A stretch of DNA of 64,000 nucleotides from Rhodothalassium salexigens DSM 2132 (GTDB taxonomy: Bacteria > Pseudomonadota > Alphaproteobacteria > Sphingomonadales > Rhodothalassiaceae). Shown here piece after piece: positions 17,764 through 27,617 of this stretch. Every line of letters begins with the position of its first letter. Position 1 is the first letter of the stretch. The stretch covers positions 168,831 to 232,830 of the forward strand of contig NZ_SLXO01000005.1 in assembly GCF_004341375.1 (NCBI RefSeq), written 5' to 3'. The translations under genes and the position numbers were made by a program. The notes under the pieces are model-generated. The model made no database searches. It was not told where the DNA came from and worked only from the letters and a program-made list of their open reading frames with translations.

Positions 17764-19200
17764 TCAGGACCAGCCGCCGCCAAGGGTCAGGAACAGCCTG
17801 ACCTGGGCGGCGAGCACCGCCTCGTCGCTGCGGGCCACGTCCATGTCGGCGCGCAAGCTGGCCTGGCGGGCGCGCAGCAGGTCGACGGCATTGGTGCGGC
17901 CGGCCTGTTGGAGCCGCCGTTGGTCGGCGAGCAGGGTGTGGGCGTGGCGCTGCGCCGCGCGCAGCGTCCGGTGCCGGTCGAGCGCGCGGGCATAGGCGTT
18001 GAGCGCCGTCTCCACGTCGCGCAGCGCGATCAGCACCGCGCCGTCGAAGGCGGCATAGGCGGCGTCGGCGCGCGCCTCGGCGTCGCGGATGCGGGCCCGG
18101 GCCAGGCCACGATTGGGGAACTCCCAGCGGATCAACGGGCCGAGCGAGAATTTCAGCGTCTCCGAGGCCAGCGCATCCTGCATCAACCCGACACTGCCGC
18201 CGGACACGCCCAGATGGATGTCGGGATAAAGTGCGGCCTTGGCGACGCCGATGCGCGCGGTGGCGGCGTTGAGCCGGGCTTCGGCCTGGCGCAGGTCGGG
18301 GCGCCGGGCGAGCAGCGCGCGGCCGTCGCCCACCGGCACCAGCCGCGTGGGCTGGGGCGGTGCGGTGCAGCGGGCGGCCTCTCCCGGCAGCGCGGCCGGC
18401 GTTTCGCCGAGCAGGGCGGCCAGCCGGTAGAGGGCTGCCTGCCGACGCGCGGCGAGCACCGGCAGGGTCGCGTGGGCGCGCGCCTCGGCCACCTCGGCGC
18501 GTTCGACCGCCGTGCGGTCGGTGCGGCCGGCGTGTTCGAGCCGGGCCATCGCCTCGGTCATCGCGCCATGGGCGTCGTGCAGCGCTTCCTCCACCGCGAT
18601 CTGCCGGGCCAGCGCGCAGCCCTGCAGATAGGCCTGGGTGGTGGCGGCGATGATGTTGATCTTGACCTGGTCATAGGCCGCGCGCCGGGCGGCGGTGTCG
18701 GCCTCGGCGGCCTGGATCGCGCGTTCCACCTGGCCGAACAGGTCGAGCTTGTAGGACAGCCCGCCCTGGACGCCGTAGAAATAGGTGGCGTCCATGGCCT
18801 CGCTCTGCATCAATTCCTGCGCCGACAGCCGGCCATAGGCGGCGGCACCGCTGATCTCGGTCTGCGGCAGCCGGGCGTCTTCGGCCTGGTCGAGCACCGC
18901 TTGCGCCTGGCGCACATGGGCACGCGCCACCTGCAAATCGGTGTTGGCGGCCAGCGCGCGCTCGATCAGCCGGTCGAGCACCGGGTCATCGTAAAGACGC
19001 CACCAATGCTCGGGCACCGGGGCGTCGGCGAAGCGCCCGGCGTCACCGGCCTCGGCGAAGTCGCCTTGGATCTCGGGGCGATTGACCAGGGCGTGGTCCA
19101 GGTCGGGCCGGTCGGCGCCGAGCGTACAGGCACCAAGCGCGGCCACCAGCGCCAGGGCGGCGCCGCGCCGCATGGCGTGCGCGAACAGCGGGCGGGTCAT
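17764..19200 (-). CDS. NodT-type outer-membrane efflux lipoprotein
   Basis: This 478-residue TolC-like outer-membrane factor has a lipoprotein signal (lipobox LGAC, Cys25). The motif WWRLYDDPVLDRLIERALAAN is diagnostic of the NodT/OprM group. Two coiled-coil OEP repeats follow, each with a LRQAEARLNAATARIGVAKA-type segment. It is the last gene of the marR-led operon and overlaps the fusion-protein gene by ATGA. It gives the transporter its exit duct through the outer membrane. Confidence 0.92.
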   Translation of the reverse strand: MTRPLFAHAMRRGAALALVAALGACTLGADRPDLDHALVNRPEIQGDFAEAGDAGRFADAPVPEHWWRLYDDPVLDRLIERALAANTDLQVARAHVRQAQAVLDQAEDARLPQTEISGAAAYGRLSAQELMQSEAMDATYFYGVQGGLSYKLDLFGQVERAIQAAEADTAARRAAYDQVKINIIAATTQAYLQGCALARQIAVEEALHDAHGAMTEAMARLEHAGRTDRTAVERAEVAEARAHATLPVLAARRQAALYRLAALLGETPAALPGEAARCTAPPQPTRLVPVGDGRALLARRPDLRQAEARLNAATARIGVAKAALYPDIHLGVSGGSVGLMQDALASETLKFSLGPLIRWEFPNRGLARARIRDAEARADAAYAAFDGAVLIALRDVETALNAYARALDRHRTLRAAQRHAHTLLADQRRLQQAGRTNAVDLLRARQASLRADMDVARSDEAVLAAQVRLFLTLGGGWS

Positions 19201-20243
19201 GCGCGGGCGTCCTTCCAGGCGGCATCGGTGTCGGCATCGGCGCCAGACTCAAGGCCAGAATTGGGGCCGGAATCGGGGCTGGGGCGATCCCCCTGCCTGG
19301 GCCGGTCGGCGCCGCTCGCTCCGCCTGTGCCGGTCGTGCCGGCTGTGCCGGGTGCGCTGGTGGGTGCTGCGTCGGCCGGGCGGTTCTGGTGGTCGATGGC
19401 GACGCTGGCGGTCTGGCCGATCACCAGGCTGATATGGTCGGGCACCGTGTCGAGGGCGATGCGCACCGGGATGCGCTGGGCCAGTCGCACCCAGTTGAAG
19501 GTCGGCTTGACGTCGGCCAGCAGGCTGCCGCCGGTGCGCCGCTCGCTGTCCTCGATGCCGCCGGCGATGCCCTGGACATGGCCTTCGATCACCCCGGTCT
19601 GGCCCATCAAGGTGATGCGTGCGGGGTCGCCCACCTGGATGCGGCGCAGTTTGGTCTCCTCGAAATAGCCCTCGACCCGGAACGAGGTCATATCGACCAG
19701 CGCGAACACCGGCTGGCCGGCACGGGCGTACTGGCCCGGTTGCAGGGCGAAGTTGGTGACCTTGCCGTGCACGGTGCTGACCACCCGGGTGCGGTCGAGA
19801 TTGAGCTGCGCCAGGTCCACGTCGGCGCGGTCCTGGGCCACCAGGGCGGTCAGTTCGTCGACCCGGGTGCGGCTTTCCTCCAGCACCTCGTCGGAGACCA
19901 ACTCACCAAGCCCCTGGTTGCGGGTGTGCACCCGGCGCGCGTGGGCCAGGGCGGCCTGGCGCGCGGCCAGGGTCGCCCGGGCCAGGTCGCGGGCGATGGC
20001 GAAGCGTTCGGCGTCGATCTCGAACAGCGGCTCGCCCGGCGCGACGATCTGGTTTTCGTGCACGAACACCTGCGTGACCAGCCCCGACACGTCGGGCGCC
20101 ACCTGGACCACGTCGGCGCGCACCCGGCCGTCGGGCGTGCGCGGTGCGTACTCGTAATACTGCCACAAAAGCCAGACACAGGCCGCCGCAGCAGCCACGG
20201 CCAGTGCGGTGATCAGCCCCTTAATGACTGAATAAAAACGCAT
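19197..20243 (-). CDS. HlyD/AaeA-type membrane fusion protein
   Basis: This 348-residue periplasmic adaptor has one N-terminal membrane helix (residues 9-28). The lipoyl-like half motif VSGLVTQVFVHENQIVAPGEPLF is followed by an alpha-helical hairpin and the beta-barrel segment GYFEETKLRRIQVGDPARI. These are typical of AaeA/EmrA adaptors that work with FUSC permeases. The C-terminal 50 residues are Gly/Asp/Pro-rich and low in complexity. The start overlaps the DUF1656 gene by 23 bases. Confidence 0.92.
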   Translation of the reverse strand: MRFYSVIKGLITALAVAAAAACVWLLWQYYEYAPRTPDGRVRADVVQVAPDVSGLVTQVFVHENQIVAPGEPLFEIDAERFAIARDLARATLAARQAALAHARRVHTRNQGLGELVSDEVLEESRTRVDELTALVAQDRADVDLAQLNLDRTRVVSTVHGKVTNFALQPGQYARAGQPVFALVDMTSFRVEGYFEETKLRRIQVGDPARITLMGQTGVIEGHVQGIAGGIEDSERRTGGSLLADVKPTFNWVRLAQRIPVRIALDTVPDHISLVIGQTASVAIDHQNRPADAAPTSAPGTAGTTGTGGASGADRPRQGDRPSPDSGPNSGLESGADADTDAAWKDARA

Positions 20244-20487
20244 GGATCCCCTCGGTTAAAAAGCGGGTCAGATAAATGTCGAGAATGTCTGGCACCATCA
20301 GGCAGCAGAAGCCGGCATAGAGCAGGAAAAACAAGGCGGCGTCGAACACGCCGGGGTTCCAGACCAGCCGGTAGAGCCCTAACCGGTTGAGCAACAGCCC
20401 AACCGGCCGTGCGGCCACCGCAGCGAGCACCAGGGCGACCAAAAACGGGCTGACGAACACGCCGTCGATAATCAGGTCCTCAATCAT
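20221..20487 (-). CDS. DUF1656 (AaeX-like) small membrane protein
   Basis: This 88-residue protein has two predicted helices (about 10-30 and 50-70) and the family opening IEDLIIDGVFVSPFLV. DUF1656/AaeX proteins are regularly encoded between the FUSC permease and the fusion protein in aromatic-acid efflux operons; their function is unknown. It overlaps both neighbours (8 bases with the permease, 23 with the fusion protein). Confidence 0.88.
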   Translation of the reverse strand: MIEDLIIDGVFVSPFLVALVLAAVAARPVGLLLNRLGLYRLVWNPGVFDAALFFLLYAGFCCLMVPDILDIYLTRFLTEGIHAFLFSH

Positions 20488-22519
20488 AGAACGCCCCCTT
20501 CTGTGCCTCGGCCACCGGCGCGTTGAGCGGCGACAGGCTGCACCGCAGGCCGATCAGCGCGTTGAGCAGGTTGTCGGTGACCGGGCCCTGGTCATAGTCG
20601 CGCACCCGCTCGATCTCGGCTTCGAGCGCGGCCAACAGTTCGACCGGCGTGGTGTTGGCAAAGCCCCGGGCGCGCAGCCGATAGTGGTCGCTCATGGCGG
20701 TCAGCAGCCGGCCGAGCGAGGCGGCCCGGGGCTTGTCGAGCGCGGTTTTCAGCCGTTGCAGGGCGATCAGGTTGAGGCCCGAGCGCAGCGCGCGCGTGGT
20801 CTCGGTGTTCTGGTCGTCCTTCGGCTGGGCCGATTTCAGCGGCACGATCATGCCGATGCGGTCGACCATCAGGCCGCTCCAGTCGGCGATCACCAGCCGC
20901 CGCGAGCCCTCGGCCACGTCGGCCAGTTCGTCCCACATGGTGCGCAGGATGCCCGCCACCTTCTTGCGCCCGTCGAGGTCGTAGAAGGCGCGGGTGACGT
21001 AGACGATGCTGGCGATGCCGATCAGATAGGCGATGTTCATGTTGGCCCAGAGCAGGAACTCCGGGGTCTTGGTGTTGGTGATGGTCAGATTGCCGCAGAA
21101 CGGCACGATCAGCGGCAGCATCTTGCCGTAGAGATCGGGGACCGCCATGGCCGCGCCGGCGGGCAACAGGAACGGCGCCAGCGTCAACGCCAGCGTCGGC
21201 AGCGAATGGACATGGGGAAACACCGCGAACAAGTAGATGCCGGCGGCGATCGAGGCCAGGAAGGTATAGCGGAAGAACACCTGCTGGGCCGGGATCGGGT
21301 TGGGCATGGCGGCAAACAGCGAACAGGTGACGCTGGCCATCATGATCGCGTAGCCGCCATATTCCCAAGCCGTGCCGATCCAGATCAGAAAGCCCATGAA
21401 CAGCACGCCCGCCGACACCAGGGCGCTGCGCAGGGCGCTGGCATATTCCTTGTGCAGCGGCCGGCTGAGGCGCGCGCGCAGCGCCCGGCGCGCGCCCGGG
21501 CTCAGCACCACGTCACGGCCGGCCAGCCGGTCGGACAGTTCGCGGCAGACGAACACGATCTCGATCATCTCCGCCAGGCGTCGCGCCAGGTTGCCGCGCA
21601 GCAGGCCCGACCAGGTCTTGGCCTGGTGGCGCTGGCAATGGTCGCACGCCGCGAGCAGGTCGGCCTTGTCGCGCGCCATCCGGTCGAGCGGCAGGTCGAG
21701 CCAGGCGCGGGTCCGGGCCAGGAGCGCCAGGGTCTGGTTGTTCAAGGCGTCGCGCTTGTCCAGCCGGGCGATCCGGTCGGACAAGGTGACGATAACCGGG
21801 AACAGCAGGATCATCTGGTCCTGCAAGGCGGTCAGCAATTCCTGCTTCTGGCGCGGTTCGTGGGTGTCGTAGGGGATGTGGCCGGCCATCAGCCGCAGGT
21901 CGGTCATGTCGCGCAGCAGCTTGTGGCGGTCGGCCAGGATCACCGCCGGCGTTTCATGGTGCAGGGCGTCGGCGATCCAGCGGGTCAGGTCGTCCATGCT
22001 GGTGCGCGCCTTGGCTTTCAGCGTCTCGCTGATCTGGCGGGGGAAGAACAGCGAGTGGAAGAACGCCGCGCACAGCACGCCGATGCCGATTTCCTCGACC
22101 CGCGCGACGGCGAAATCGAAGATCACCTCGGGCCGGTCGACCACGGTCAGGCCGACGAAGGTGGTGGTGTAGCCGGCCAGCATGAACACATAAGAGCGCG
22201 GCGTCCGGTCGAGCAGCGAGAAGAACAGGCACAAGCCGATCCAGCACGACAGCGCCAGCGACAACAGCGCCGGCGTGTTGACGAAGATCGGAAACAAGAA
22301 CACGGTCATCGCCGCGCCCAGCACCGTGCCGATGAGCCGGAACACCGCCTTCGAGCGCACCGCGCCCGAAAAGGGCTGGCTGGCGATATAGGCCGACATC
22401 ATCGCCCAATAGGGATATTCCAGGTCGCTGAGCAGGGACAGGTACAACGCCGACAGGGCGGCAGCGAAGCTGTTGAGCGAAAACACCCACTCCCGGAAGC
22501 CGAATTTGGGTCGCGTCAT
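20480..22519 (-). CDS. FUSC family efflux permease (AaeB-like)
   Basis: This 679-residue permease has two halves, each with a block of about five membrane helices followed by a cytoplasmic domain. N-terminal features are WVFSLNSFAAALSALYLSLL and the PYWAMMSAYIASQPFSGAVRSK segment, diagnostic of the FUSC/AaeB family. The second helical block begins near residue 365 (ALRSALVSAGVLFMGFLIW). The start at 22519 overlaps the marR stop as ATGA; the longer open frame upstream lies across marR. It probably exports aromatic or other weak acids, inferred from family and gene order. Confidence 0.9.
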   Translation of the reverse strand: MTRPKFGFREWVFSLNSFAAALSALYLSLLSDLEYPYWAMMSAYIASQPFSGAVRSKAVFRLIGTVLGAAMTVFLFPIFVNTPALLSLALSCWIGLCLFFSLLDRTPRSYVFMLAGYTTTFVGLTVVDRPEVIFDFAVARVEEIGIGVLCAAFFHSLFFPRQISETLKAKARTSMDDLTRWIADALHHETPAVILADRHKLLRDMTDLRLMAGHIPYDTHEPRQKQELLTALQDQMILLFPVIVTLSDRIARLDKRDALNNQTLALLARTRAWLDLPLDRMARDKADLLAACDHCQRHQAKTWSGLLRGNLARRLAEMIEIVFVCRELSDRLAGRDVVLSPGARRALRARLSRPLHKEYASALRSALVSAGVLFMGFLIWIGTAWEYGGYAIMMASVTCSLFAAMPNPIPAQQVFFRYTFLASIAAGIYLFAVFPHVHSLPTLALTLAPFLLPAGAAMAVPDLYGKMLPLIVPFCGNLTITNTKTPEFLLWANMNIAYLIGIASIVYVTRAFYDLDGRKKVAGILRTMWDELADVAEGSRRLVIADWSGLMVDRIGMIVPLKSAQPKDDQNTETTRALRSGLNLIALQRLKTALDKPRAASLGRLLTAMSDHYRLRARGFANTTPVELLAALEAEIERVRDYDQGPVTDNLLNALIGLRCSLSPLNAPVAEAQKGAFYD

Positions 22520-22977
22520 CGGGGGTCTTTGGGGTCTTGGGACAGGGCGGCGTCGAGGGCCGTGAACACGCGCAGGGCGGCGTGCAGGTCGGCCGTGGAC
22601 ACCTCTGCCAGCAGGTCGTGCCGGATGCCTTGCAGGTCGCGTTCGGTGCGCCGCGCCAGGTCCCAGCCCGCCGGGGTCAGCGACACTTCGTTGGCGCGCT
22701 TGTCGGCAGGCTGCGGGGTGCGGGTGACCAGGCCCTCCTGCTCCATGCGAACCAGGATCGGCACCAGCGACGGCGGCGCCATATCCAACAGCCCGGCCAG
22801 GTGGCGCTGGATGCACGAGCCGTCCGAGCGGCTCAGATGCATCACCACCAGCGCCGTGGTGTGCGACATCCGGCGATGCTCCAGCCTGACGTTCACGGTG
22901 TGTTTGTAGGCCTTGGCGAGCGAGATGAGGTGAATCGCAAATGCCGCCTCGGCGCGGGTGCGCGGGTCGGTGGTCAT
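22516..22977 (-). CDS. MarR family transcriptional regulator
   Basis: This 153-residue winged-helix regulator has the recognition helix and wing in LAGLLDMAPPSLVPILVRMEQEGLVTRTPQPADKRAN (residues 60-95), with the D-x-R wing signature present. MarR proteins of this kind release DNA when phenolic or aromatic ligands bind. It is the first gene of the efflux operon and is coupled to it by ATGA. The promoter just upstream contains an inverted repeat that could be its own operator. Confidence 0.9.
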   Translation of the reverse strand: MTTDPRTRAEAAFAIHLISLAKAYKHTVNVRLEHRRMSHTTALVVMHLSRSDGSCIQRHLAGLLDMAPPSLVPILVRMEQEGLVTRTPQPADKRANEVSLTPAGWDLARRTERDLQGIRHDLLAEVSTADLHAALRVFTALDAALSQDPKDPR

Positions 22978-23003
22978 GCCGTTGAGTCTCGATTGTTTGT
23001 TCG

Positions 23004-23037
23004 TTAGCTATCTAATCAATTGGCATGATCAAGGCAA
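23004..23037 (-). promoter_or_regulatory. Promoter and likely operator of the marR efflux operon
   Basis: On the minus strand there is a -35 TTGCCT (23032-23037), a 17-base spacer and a -10 TAGATA (23009-23014). The inverted repeat TTAG-N4-CTAA (23004-23015) overlaps the -10 element, as expected for a MarR self-repression site. This AT-rich patch stands out from its GC-rich surroundings. Confidence 0.55.
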
Positions 23038-23263
23038 GGGCCCATGAGCATGCCCCAGGAAGCCCCCCGGAGGCTGGTTGATGTCATACCGACCGGCGAC
23101 GAAACGGCGCCATGGGGCCATGCCGGCGTTCGGCGGCGTGTTTGTCAGGGCTGGCCACGCCTCGGGACGGCATGGCCGCCCGGAGAGAACGGGGACCTGT
23201 GTATCGCCCCGCCCTGGCGCGACCGGGGCCAGTAGCGAAGGCAATGAGTGCCTTCTGCCGGGA

Positions 23264-24061
23264 TCACCGGGCCGCCCCCGTGTCGCCGCCGTGCCGGTGC
23301 AGAATGTAAACATCCATGATCCAGCCATGGGCACGGCGTGCCTCGGCGCGGGTCGACAGGATCCGGGCGCCGACCTCCCCCAGCGGCCCCTGGATCAACA
23401 CTTGATTGTCCATGCCCAGATAGGCGCCCCACCAGATCTCCACCCCCGCCGGGTCGAGCGCCTGGAACGCCCCGCCGCCGTCAAGCATCACCGCCACCCG
23501 ATCGACGCCCTCGGGCCAGCCCCGGTCGCGCAACCGGCGCCCGGTGGTCACCATGACCGGCGCGCCCACGGTGTTGAACGGGATCGCGTGCGCCGCGCAC
23601 AGAGCCTGCAAAGCGGTGATGCCCGGCACCACCCGGATCCGGGGCATGGGGTCGAGCCGCCGGGCGATGCGCAGCGAACTGTCGTAAAGCGAGGGGTCGC
23701 CCCAAACCAGCAGCGCCACCCGTGGCCCGGCGCCACCGCGCAGCGCGCGCCCCGCCCGCTGAGCCGCCGCGCGCCAGGCCGCAGCGATAGCATCGTGCCA
23801 GGCGTCGACCCCGGCCAGATAGTCGCCCGAGGCGTCGCGCACCGGCAGGTCGAACTCGACCAGCCGCCCGTCGGCACCCAGAATCCGCCCACAGATATCG
23901 CGGCGCAAGTCGGCCAGATCGGCCTTGTCGGCGCCCTTGCGGGGGATCAGCACCAGATCGGCCGTGCGCAGCGCGTGCGCCGCCTCGCCGGTCACATGAT
24001 CGGGGTTGCCAGTGCCGATGCCGATCAACAGCAATTCGCCGATCGCCGCCGCCTCAGCCAT
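23264..24061 (-). CDS. cobF: CobF, precorrin-6A synthase (deacetylating)
   Basis: This 265-residue SAM-dependent methyltransferase acts at C-1 of precorrin-5, releasing acetate to give precorrin-6A. The methylase opening LLLIGIGTGNPDHVT and the substrate-loop segment ALLVWGDPSLYDSSLRIA are typical of CobF. The ATG at 24061 is preferred; a GTG four codons upstream is possible. It overlaps the end of cobA and is the last gene of the minus-strand cob chain. Confidence 0.93.
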   Translation of the reverse strand: MAEAAAIGELLLIGIGTGNPDHVTGEAAHALRTADLVLIPRKGADKADLADLRRDICGRILGADGRLVEFDLPVRDASGDYLAGVDAWHDAIAAAWRAAAQRAGRALRGGAGPRVALLVWGDPSLYDSSLRIARRLDPMPRIRVVPGITALQALCAAHAIPFNTVGAPVMVTTGRRLRDRGWPEGVDRVAVMLDGGGAFQALDPAGVEIWWGAYLGMDNQVLIQGPLGEVGARILSTRAEARRAHGWIMDVYILHRHGGDTGAAR

Positions 24062-24899
24062 GGCGTGTCTCACGGCACCGGCGGTCGCCGGGCCGGACGT
24101 CCGGTGCCGGTGGATGGGCCGATGCTGGCGCGGTTGCGGGAACCGGATGGTCGCCGACAGCCTCGGCCGCCGCGAGCGCGCCGAACAGGATCAAGGCCGG
24201 CGCTGCCGGGTCGGCCGGCGGTGTCGCTACCGCGAGCGCCAGTTCGTGCACGGTGGTGCGGGTCAGGTGCTCGGCCGGCGTGCTGACCGCTTCGGCCAAC
24301 AGCGCCGGCGTGTCGCCCGGCAGCCCCTGCGCCATCAGCGCCTCGGCCAGGCGCGAGAAGGTGCGCCGGCCCATATAGACCACGGTGGTGGCGTGGCGGT
24401 CGGCCAGCGCCGCCAGATCCAGATCGTCCGGCAGGTCGCCGCGCGCGTCGTGGCCGGTGACGAACTGCACCCGCCGGGCGGTCAGGCGCCGGGTCAGCGG
24501 CAGCCCGGCGGCAGCAGCGGCGGCACAGGCCGCGGTGACGCCGGGGACGATCTCATAGCCCAGCCCGGCGCCGCGCACCGCGACGATTTCCTCTTCCAGG
24601 CGCCCAAACAGGCCGGCGTCGCCGGCCTTGAGACGCACCACCCGCAACCCCCGTTCGGCATAGTCGATCAGCAAGCGCGAGATATGGTCCTGGCGCGGCG
24701 ACGGCCGGCCGGCGCGCTTGCCGACCCCGATCAGGTCGGCGTCGGCCCGGGCATGGGCCAGGATCGGCCCCGAGGCCAGGTCGTCGAACAGCACCGCATC
24801 GGCCCGCTTCAACCGGTCGACGGCGTGCAAGGTCAGCAACCCTGGATCGCCCGGCCCGGCGCTGACGAAACTGACGAAACCGCTCGGCGTATCGGTCAT
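24054..24899 (-). CDS. cobA: CobA, uroporphyrinogen-III C-methyltransferase
   Basis: This 281-residue enzyme makes precorrin-2 by two SAM-dependent methylations and is the entry point of the corrin (and siroheme) branch. Conserved segments are VSAGPGDPGLLTLHAVDRL, VVRLKAGDAGLFGRLEEEI, PGVTAACAAAAAAGLPLTRR and VVYMGRR. The C-terminal 35 residues are Pro/Ala/Arg-rich and variable. It lacks the CysG dehydrogenase/chelatase domain. The gene starts within the cobB stop region (ATGA). Confidence 0.93.
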   Translation of the reverse strand: MTDTPSGFVSFVSAGPGDPGLLTLHAVDRLKRADAVLFDDLASGPILAHARADADLIGVGKRAGRPSPRQDHISRLLIDYAERGLRVVRLKAGDAGLFGRLEEEIVAVRGAGLGYEIVPGVTAACAAAAAAGLPLTRRLTARRVQFVTGHDARGDLPDDLDLAALADRHATTVVYMGRRTFSRLAEALMAQGLPGDTPALLAEAVSTPAEHLTRTTVHELALAVATPPADPAAPALILFGALAAAEAVGDHPVPATAPASAHPPAPDVRPGDRRCRETRHG

Positions 24900-26293
24900 G
24901 GCTGGATCTCCGCGATCAGGTGAAAGAAGCTGCCGGTCACCCGGCCGCGGGTCGAACCGGTCTCGTCCACGGCCACGCCGGCAGCCCCGGTGACGTGCGC
25001 AAGCGGCGGGTCGGGTTGGTCGACGATGGTGGCATAGTGAAACTCGTGGCCCGACAGCACGGCGCCGGCGCCATGGCCCGGCATGGCCGCCCGCAAGGTC
25101 GCCCGGCGATAGCCCAGGCTCAGGCGGCGCTGCTCGAAACTGGTGACCAGCCCCAACAGCCCGGCCATGGCGTGGCGGCGGCCGTCGGCGTCGACCAGCC
25201 CCTGGCCCAACACCATGTAGCCGCCGCACTCGCCGTGCACCGGCCGGGTCCGGGCGTGGGCGCGCAGGCCGTCGAGAAAGCGCGATGCAGCGGCCAACCT
25301 GCCGGCGTGCAGTTCGGGATAGCCGCCGGGCAGCCACACCAGGTCGGCATCGGCCGCCGGCGGCTCGTCGGCGAGCGGCGAGAACGGTCGAACCTCGGCG
25401 CCTTGAGCACGCCAGGCGGCCACCAGATGCGGATAGGTGAAGGAAAACGCCGCGTCGCGGGCGAGCGCGATGCACGCCGCCGGCGGCGGCGGCCAGCCGG
25501 CGGCCCGCGCGCCCGCCGACCTCGGCTCGCCCCCAGTGCCGGACCCAGTGCTGCCCCCAGCCACGCCCGGCGCGTCCGGTTCGCCTGGTTCACCCCGGGC
25601 GGCGGCGCGCACCGCGTCCAGGTCCACATGGGCGGCGACGAAATCGGCGAGCCGGTCGAGCGTGGCGTCGAGGTCGGCGCGCTCGCCCGCCTGGACCAGC
25701 CCCAGATGGCGTTCGGGCAGGCTCAGATCGGCGCGACGCGGCAGGGCGCCCAGGACCGGCAGCCCCATGGCGTCGAGGCCGGCGCGCACCAGCGCTTCGT
25801 GGCGCGCCCCGGCAACCCGGTTGAGCACCACGCCGGCCAGGCGCGGCGCGCCCGGACAATGGGCGAACCCCCAGGCGGTGGCGGCGGCCGACTGCGCCTG
25901 GGCGCTGACGTCGAGCACCAGCACCACCGGCCAGCCGAACCGCTGCGCCATGTCGGCACTGCTGCCGCCGTCGCTGACGCCCTGGTGGCCGGCACCGTCG
26001 AACAGGCCCATGGCGCCCTCGGCGACGATCAGGTCGGCGCCCTGTGCCTGGCCCGCGATGGTGTTGAGAAGCGGCGGCGCCATGGCCCAGCCGTCGAGGT
26101 TGAACGACGCCCGCCCCGCCGCCGCCCGGTGGAACGCCGGGTCGATATAGTCCGGCCCGGTCTTGAACGGCTGCACGGTGACGCCGGCCCGGGTGAACGC
26201 GCGCAACAAGCCCAGGGTCAGCGTGGTCTTGCCGCGCCCCGACCCCGGCGCCGAGACCAGAAGCCCCGGCGGCAGCGTCCGAACCCCGCTCAC
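24896..26293 (-). CDS. cobB: CobB, hydrogenobyrinic acid a,c-diamide synthase
   Basis: This 465-residue glutamine-dependent amidotransferase converts hydrogenobyrinate to its a,c-diamide using ATP. It has an N-terminal P-loop [19 protein letters not shown], then [14 protein letters not shown]. The C-terminal glutaminase domain has the nucleophile Cys in [14 protein letters not shown] and the catalytic His in GHEFHYA. A Gly/Ser/Pro linker of about 35 residues separates the domains. It overlaps cobM and cobA by ATGA junctions. Confidence 0.94.
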   Translation of the reverse strand: MSGVRTLPPGLLVSAPGSGRGKTTLTLGLLRAFTRAGVTVQPFKTGPDYIDPAFHRAAAGRASFNLDGWAMAPPLLNTIAGQAQGADLIVAEGAMGLFDGAGHQGVSDGGSSADMAQRFGWPVVLVLDVSAQAQSAAATAWGFAHCPGAPRLAGVVLNRVAGARHEALVRAGLDAMGLPVLGALPRRADLSLPERHLGLVQAGERADLDATLDRLADFVAAHVDLDAVRAAARGEPGEPDAPGVAGGSTGSGTGGEPRSAGARAAGWPPPPAACIALARDAAFSFTYPHLVAAWRAQGAEVRPFSPLADEPPAADADLVWLPGGYPELHAGRLAAASRFLDGLRAHARTRPVHGECGGYMVLGQGLVDADGRRHAMAGLLGLVTSFEQRRLSLGYRRATLRAAMPGHGAGAVLSGHEFHYATIVDQPDPPLAHVTGAAGVAVDETGSTRGRVTGSFFHLIAEIQP

Positions 26294-27222
26294 CGCCCGC
26301 CCCCGCCGTGGCCATTCCCCCCGTGCCCATTCCGGCTATGCCCAGCCGCGCCATCGACCGCACCGCCGACAGCGCCGCCCGGCGCCGCCACGGCCGCGCC
26401 TTGGGGCGCTTGTGGGGCGGGCGCATCGGGGCCGGCCTGGGCGCCAGGGCCGCCATGGGCCTGACCGGGGCGGAACCGGCGATCATAGTCGGCGGCGTAG
26501 AGCCGGCTGTCGTCGAAGCCGTCGCCACCGAGCGCCGGGCCCACCAGGATCAGCGCCGTGCGCGCCACATGGCCCGCGCGCTCGGCCATCGCCGTTTCGA
26601 TGGTCGCCAGGCTGGCGCGCACGACCGCCTGGTCGGGCCAACTGGCGCGATAGACCACCGCCACCGGACAGTCGGCGCCATAGTGCGGGCGCAAGTCGGC
26701 GACCACGCGGGCCAGATTGTGGATCGACAGGTGCACCGCCAGGGTCGCCCCGGTGCGCGCAAAATTGGCCAGACTCTCGGCCTCGGGCATGGCCGAGGCC
26801 CGCCCCGGCGTGCGCGTCAGCACCACCGACTGGGCCACGCCCGGCAGGGTCAATTCGGCTTCCAGCGCCGCGGCGGCGGCGGCAAAGGCGGGCACCCCCG
26901 GGGTCACCGACACGGGGATAGAGAGCGCCCGCAGGCGGCGCAGTTGTTCGCCCATGGCCGACCAGATCGACAGGTCGCCCGAGTGCAGCCGCGCCACGTC
27001 CAGGCCGGCGTCGTGCGCCGCGCGACACTCGGCGACGATGGCGTCGAGGTCGAGGGGCGCGGTGTTGACCAGCCGCGCGCCCGCCGGGGCGTGGGCCAGC
27101 ACCGCCTCGGGCACCAACGAGCCGGCATAAAGACAGACCGGGCAGGCGGCGATCAGGTCGCGCGCGCGCAGGGTCAACAGGTCGGCGGCACCGGGGCCGG
27201 CGCCGATGAAGTGAACGGTCAT
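26290..27222 (-). CDS. cobM: CobM, precorrin-4 C11-methyltransferase
   Basis: This 310-residue SAM methyltransferase turns precorrin-4 into precorrin-5. Recognisable are [51 protein letters not shown] and [22 protein letters not shown]. The family core ends near residue 255. The remaining 55 residues form an Ala/Pro-rich and then Gly/His/Asn-rich tail ([15 protein letters not shown]) not usual in CobM. It is coupled to cobE upstream and cobB downstream. Confidence 0.94.
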   Translation of the reverse strand: MTVHFIGAGPGAADLLTLRARDLIAACPVCLYAGSLVPEAVLAHAPAGARLVNTAPLDLDAIVAECRAAHDAGLDVARLHSGDLSIWSAMGEQLRRLRALSIPVSVTPGVPAFAAAAAALEAELTLPGVAQSVVLTRTPGRASAMPEAESLANFARTGATLAVHLSIHNLARVVADLRPHYGADCPVAVVYRASWPDQAVVRASLATIETAMAERAGHVARTALILVGPALGGDGFDDSRLYAADYDRRFRPGQAHGGPGAQAGPDAPAPQAPQGAAVAAPGGAVGGAVDGAAGHSRNGHGGNGHGGGGR

Positions 27223-27617
27223 GGGGCACCTCGTGAAACGAAAACGGTGGCGATGGCGCAAGTGGCTTGGCGATCGCCCGAAATCCTGCGGGTCCGGGTC
27301 AGGCAGGCGCGCGGATCGAGCGCCCGCGCAGCGGCCAGGGCGGCGGCCTCGGCGACGCTGCCGGTGCCCCGGTGGGCCAGGCTGTGGGCCGAGCGGGTCG
27401 GCGTCGCCACCGCCGACAGCCGACCCGGCGGCACCGCATGGAGCGTCAGGCCCAGCTGCCGGGCCAGCCGCCGCACCGCCCCGGCGTCGGCCTTGTCGGC
27501 GGGCACGGCCAGCGCGCTGACCCCGGCAGCCCCGCCGGCGCGGATCAGGGCGTCTTCAAGACTGGCCAGCCCCGCCCCGGCCCGAAACCCGAAGCCGGCG
27601 ATGCGCTGCGCGCTCAT
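27219..27617 (-). CDS. cobE: CobE (CbiG C-terminal-like) cobalamin biosynthesis protein
   Basis: This 132-residue protein corresponds to the CbiG C-terminal domain (CobE). It shows [17 protein letters not shown], the [19 protein letters not shown] segment and the closing [10 protein letters not shown]. In the aerobic pathway CobE is required, but its role is not well defined. The frame extends further upstream, but ATG 27617 was chosen because it overlaps the cobL stop (ATGA). Confidence 0.88.
   Translation of the reverse strand: MSAQRIAGFGFRAGAGLASLEDALIRAGGAAGVSALAVPADKADAGAVRRLARQLGLTLHAVPPGRLSAVATPTRSAHSLAHRGTGSVAEAAALAAARALDPRACLTRTRRISGDRQATCAIATVFVSRGAP

Noticed and set aside
20387..22909. 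An 840-codon plus-strand open frame opposite the FUSC permease
   Set aside because: Its composition (Gln/Arg/His-rich, no domains) is that of an antisense frame. The minus-strand permease is clearly the gene.
23237..23255. Hairpin GAAGGCA-N5-TGCCTTC after cobF as a terminator
   Set aside because: The stem is only seven base pairs and no T-run follows it on the minus strand. It may be real but is not supported well enough to list.
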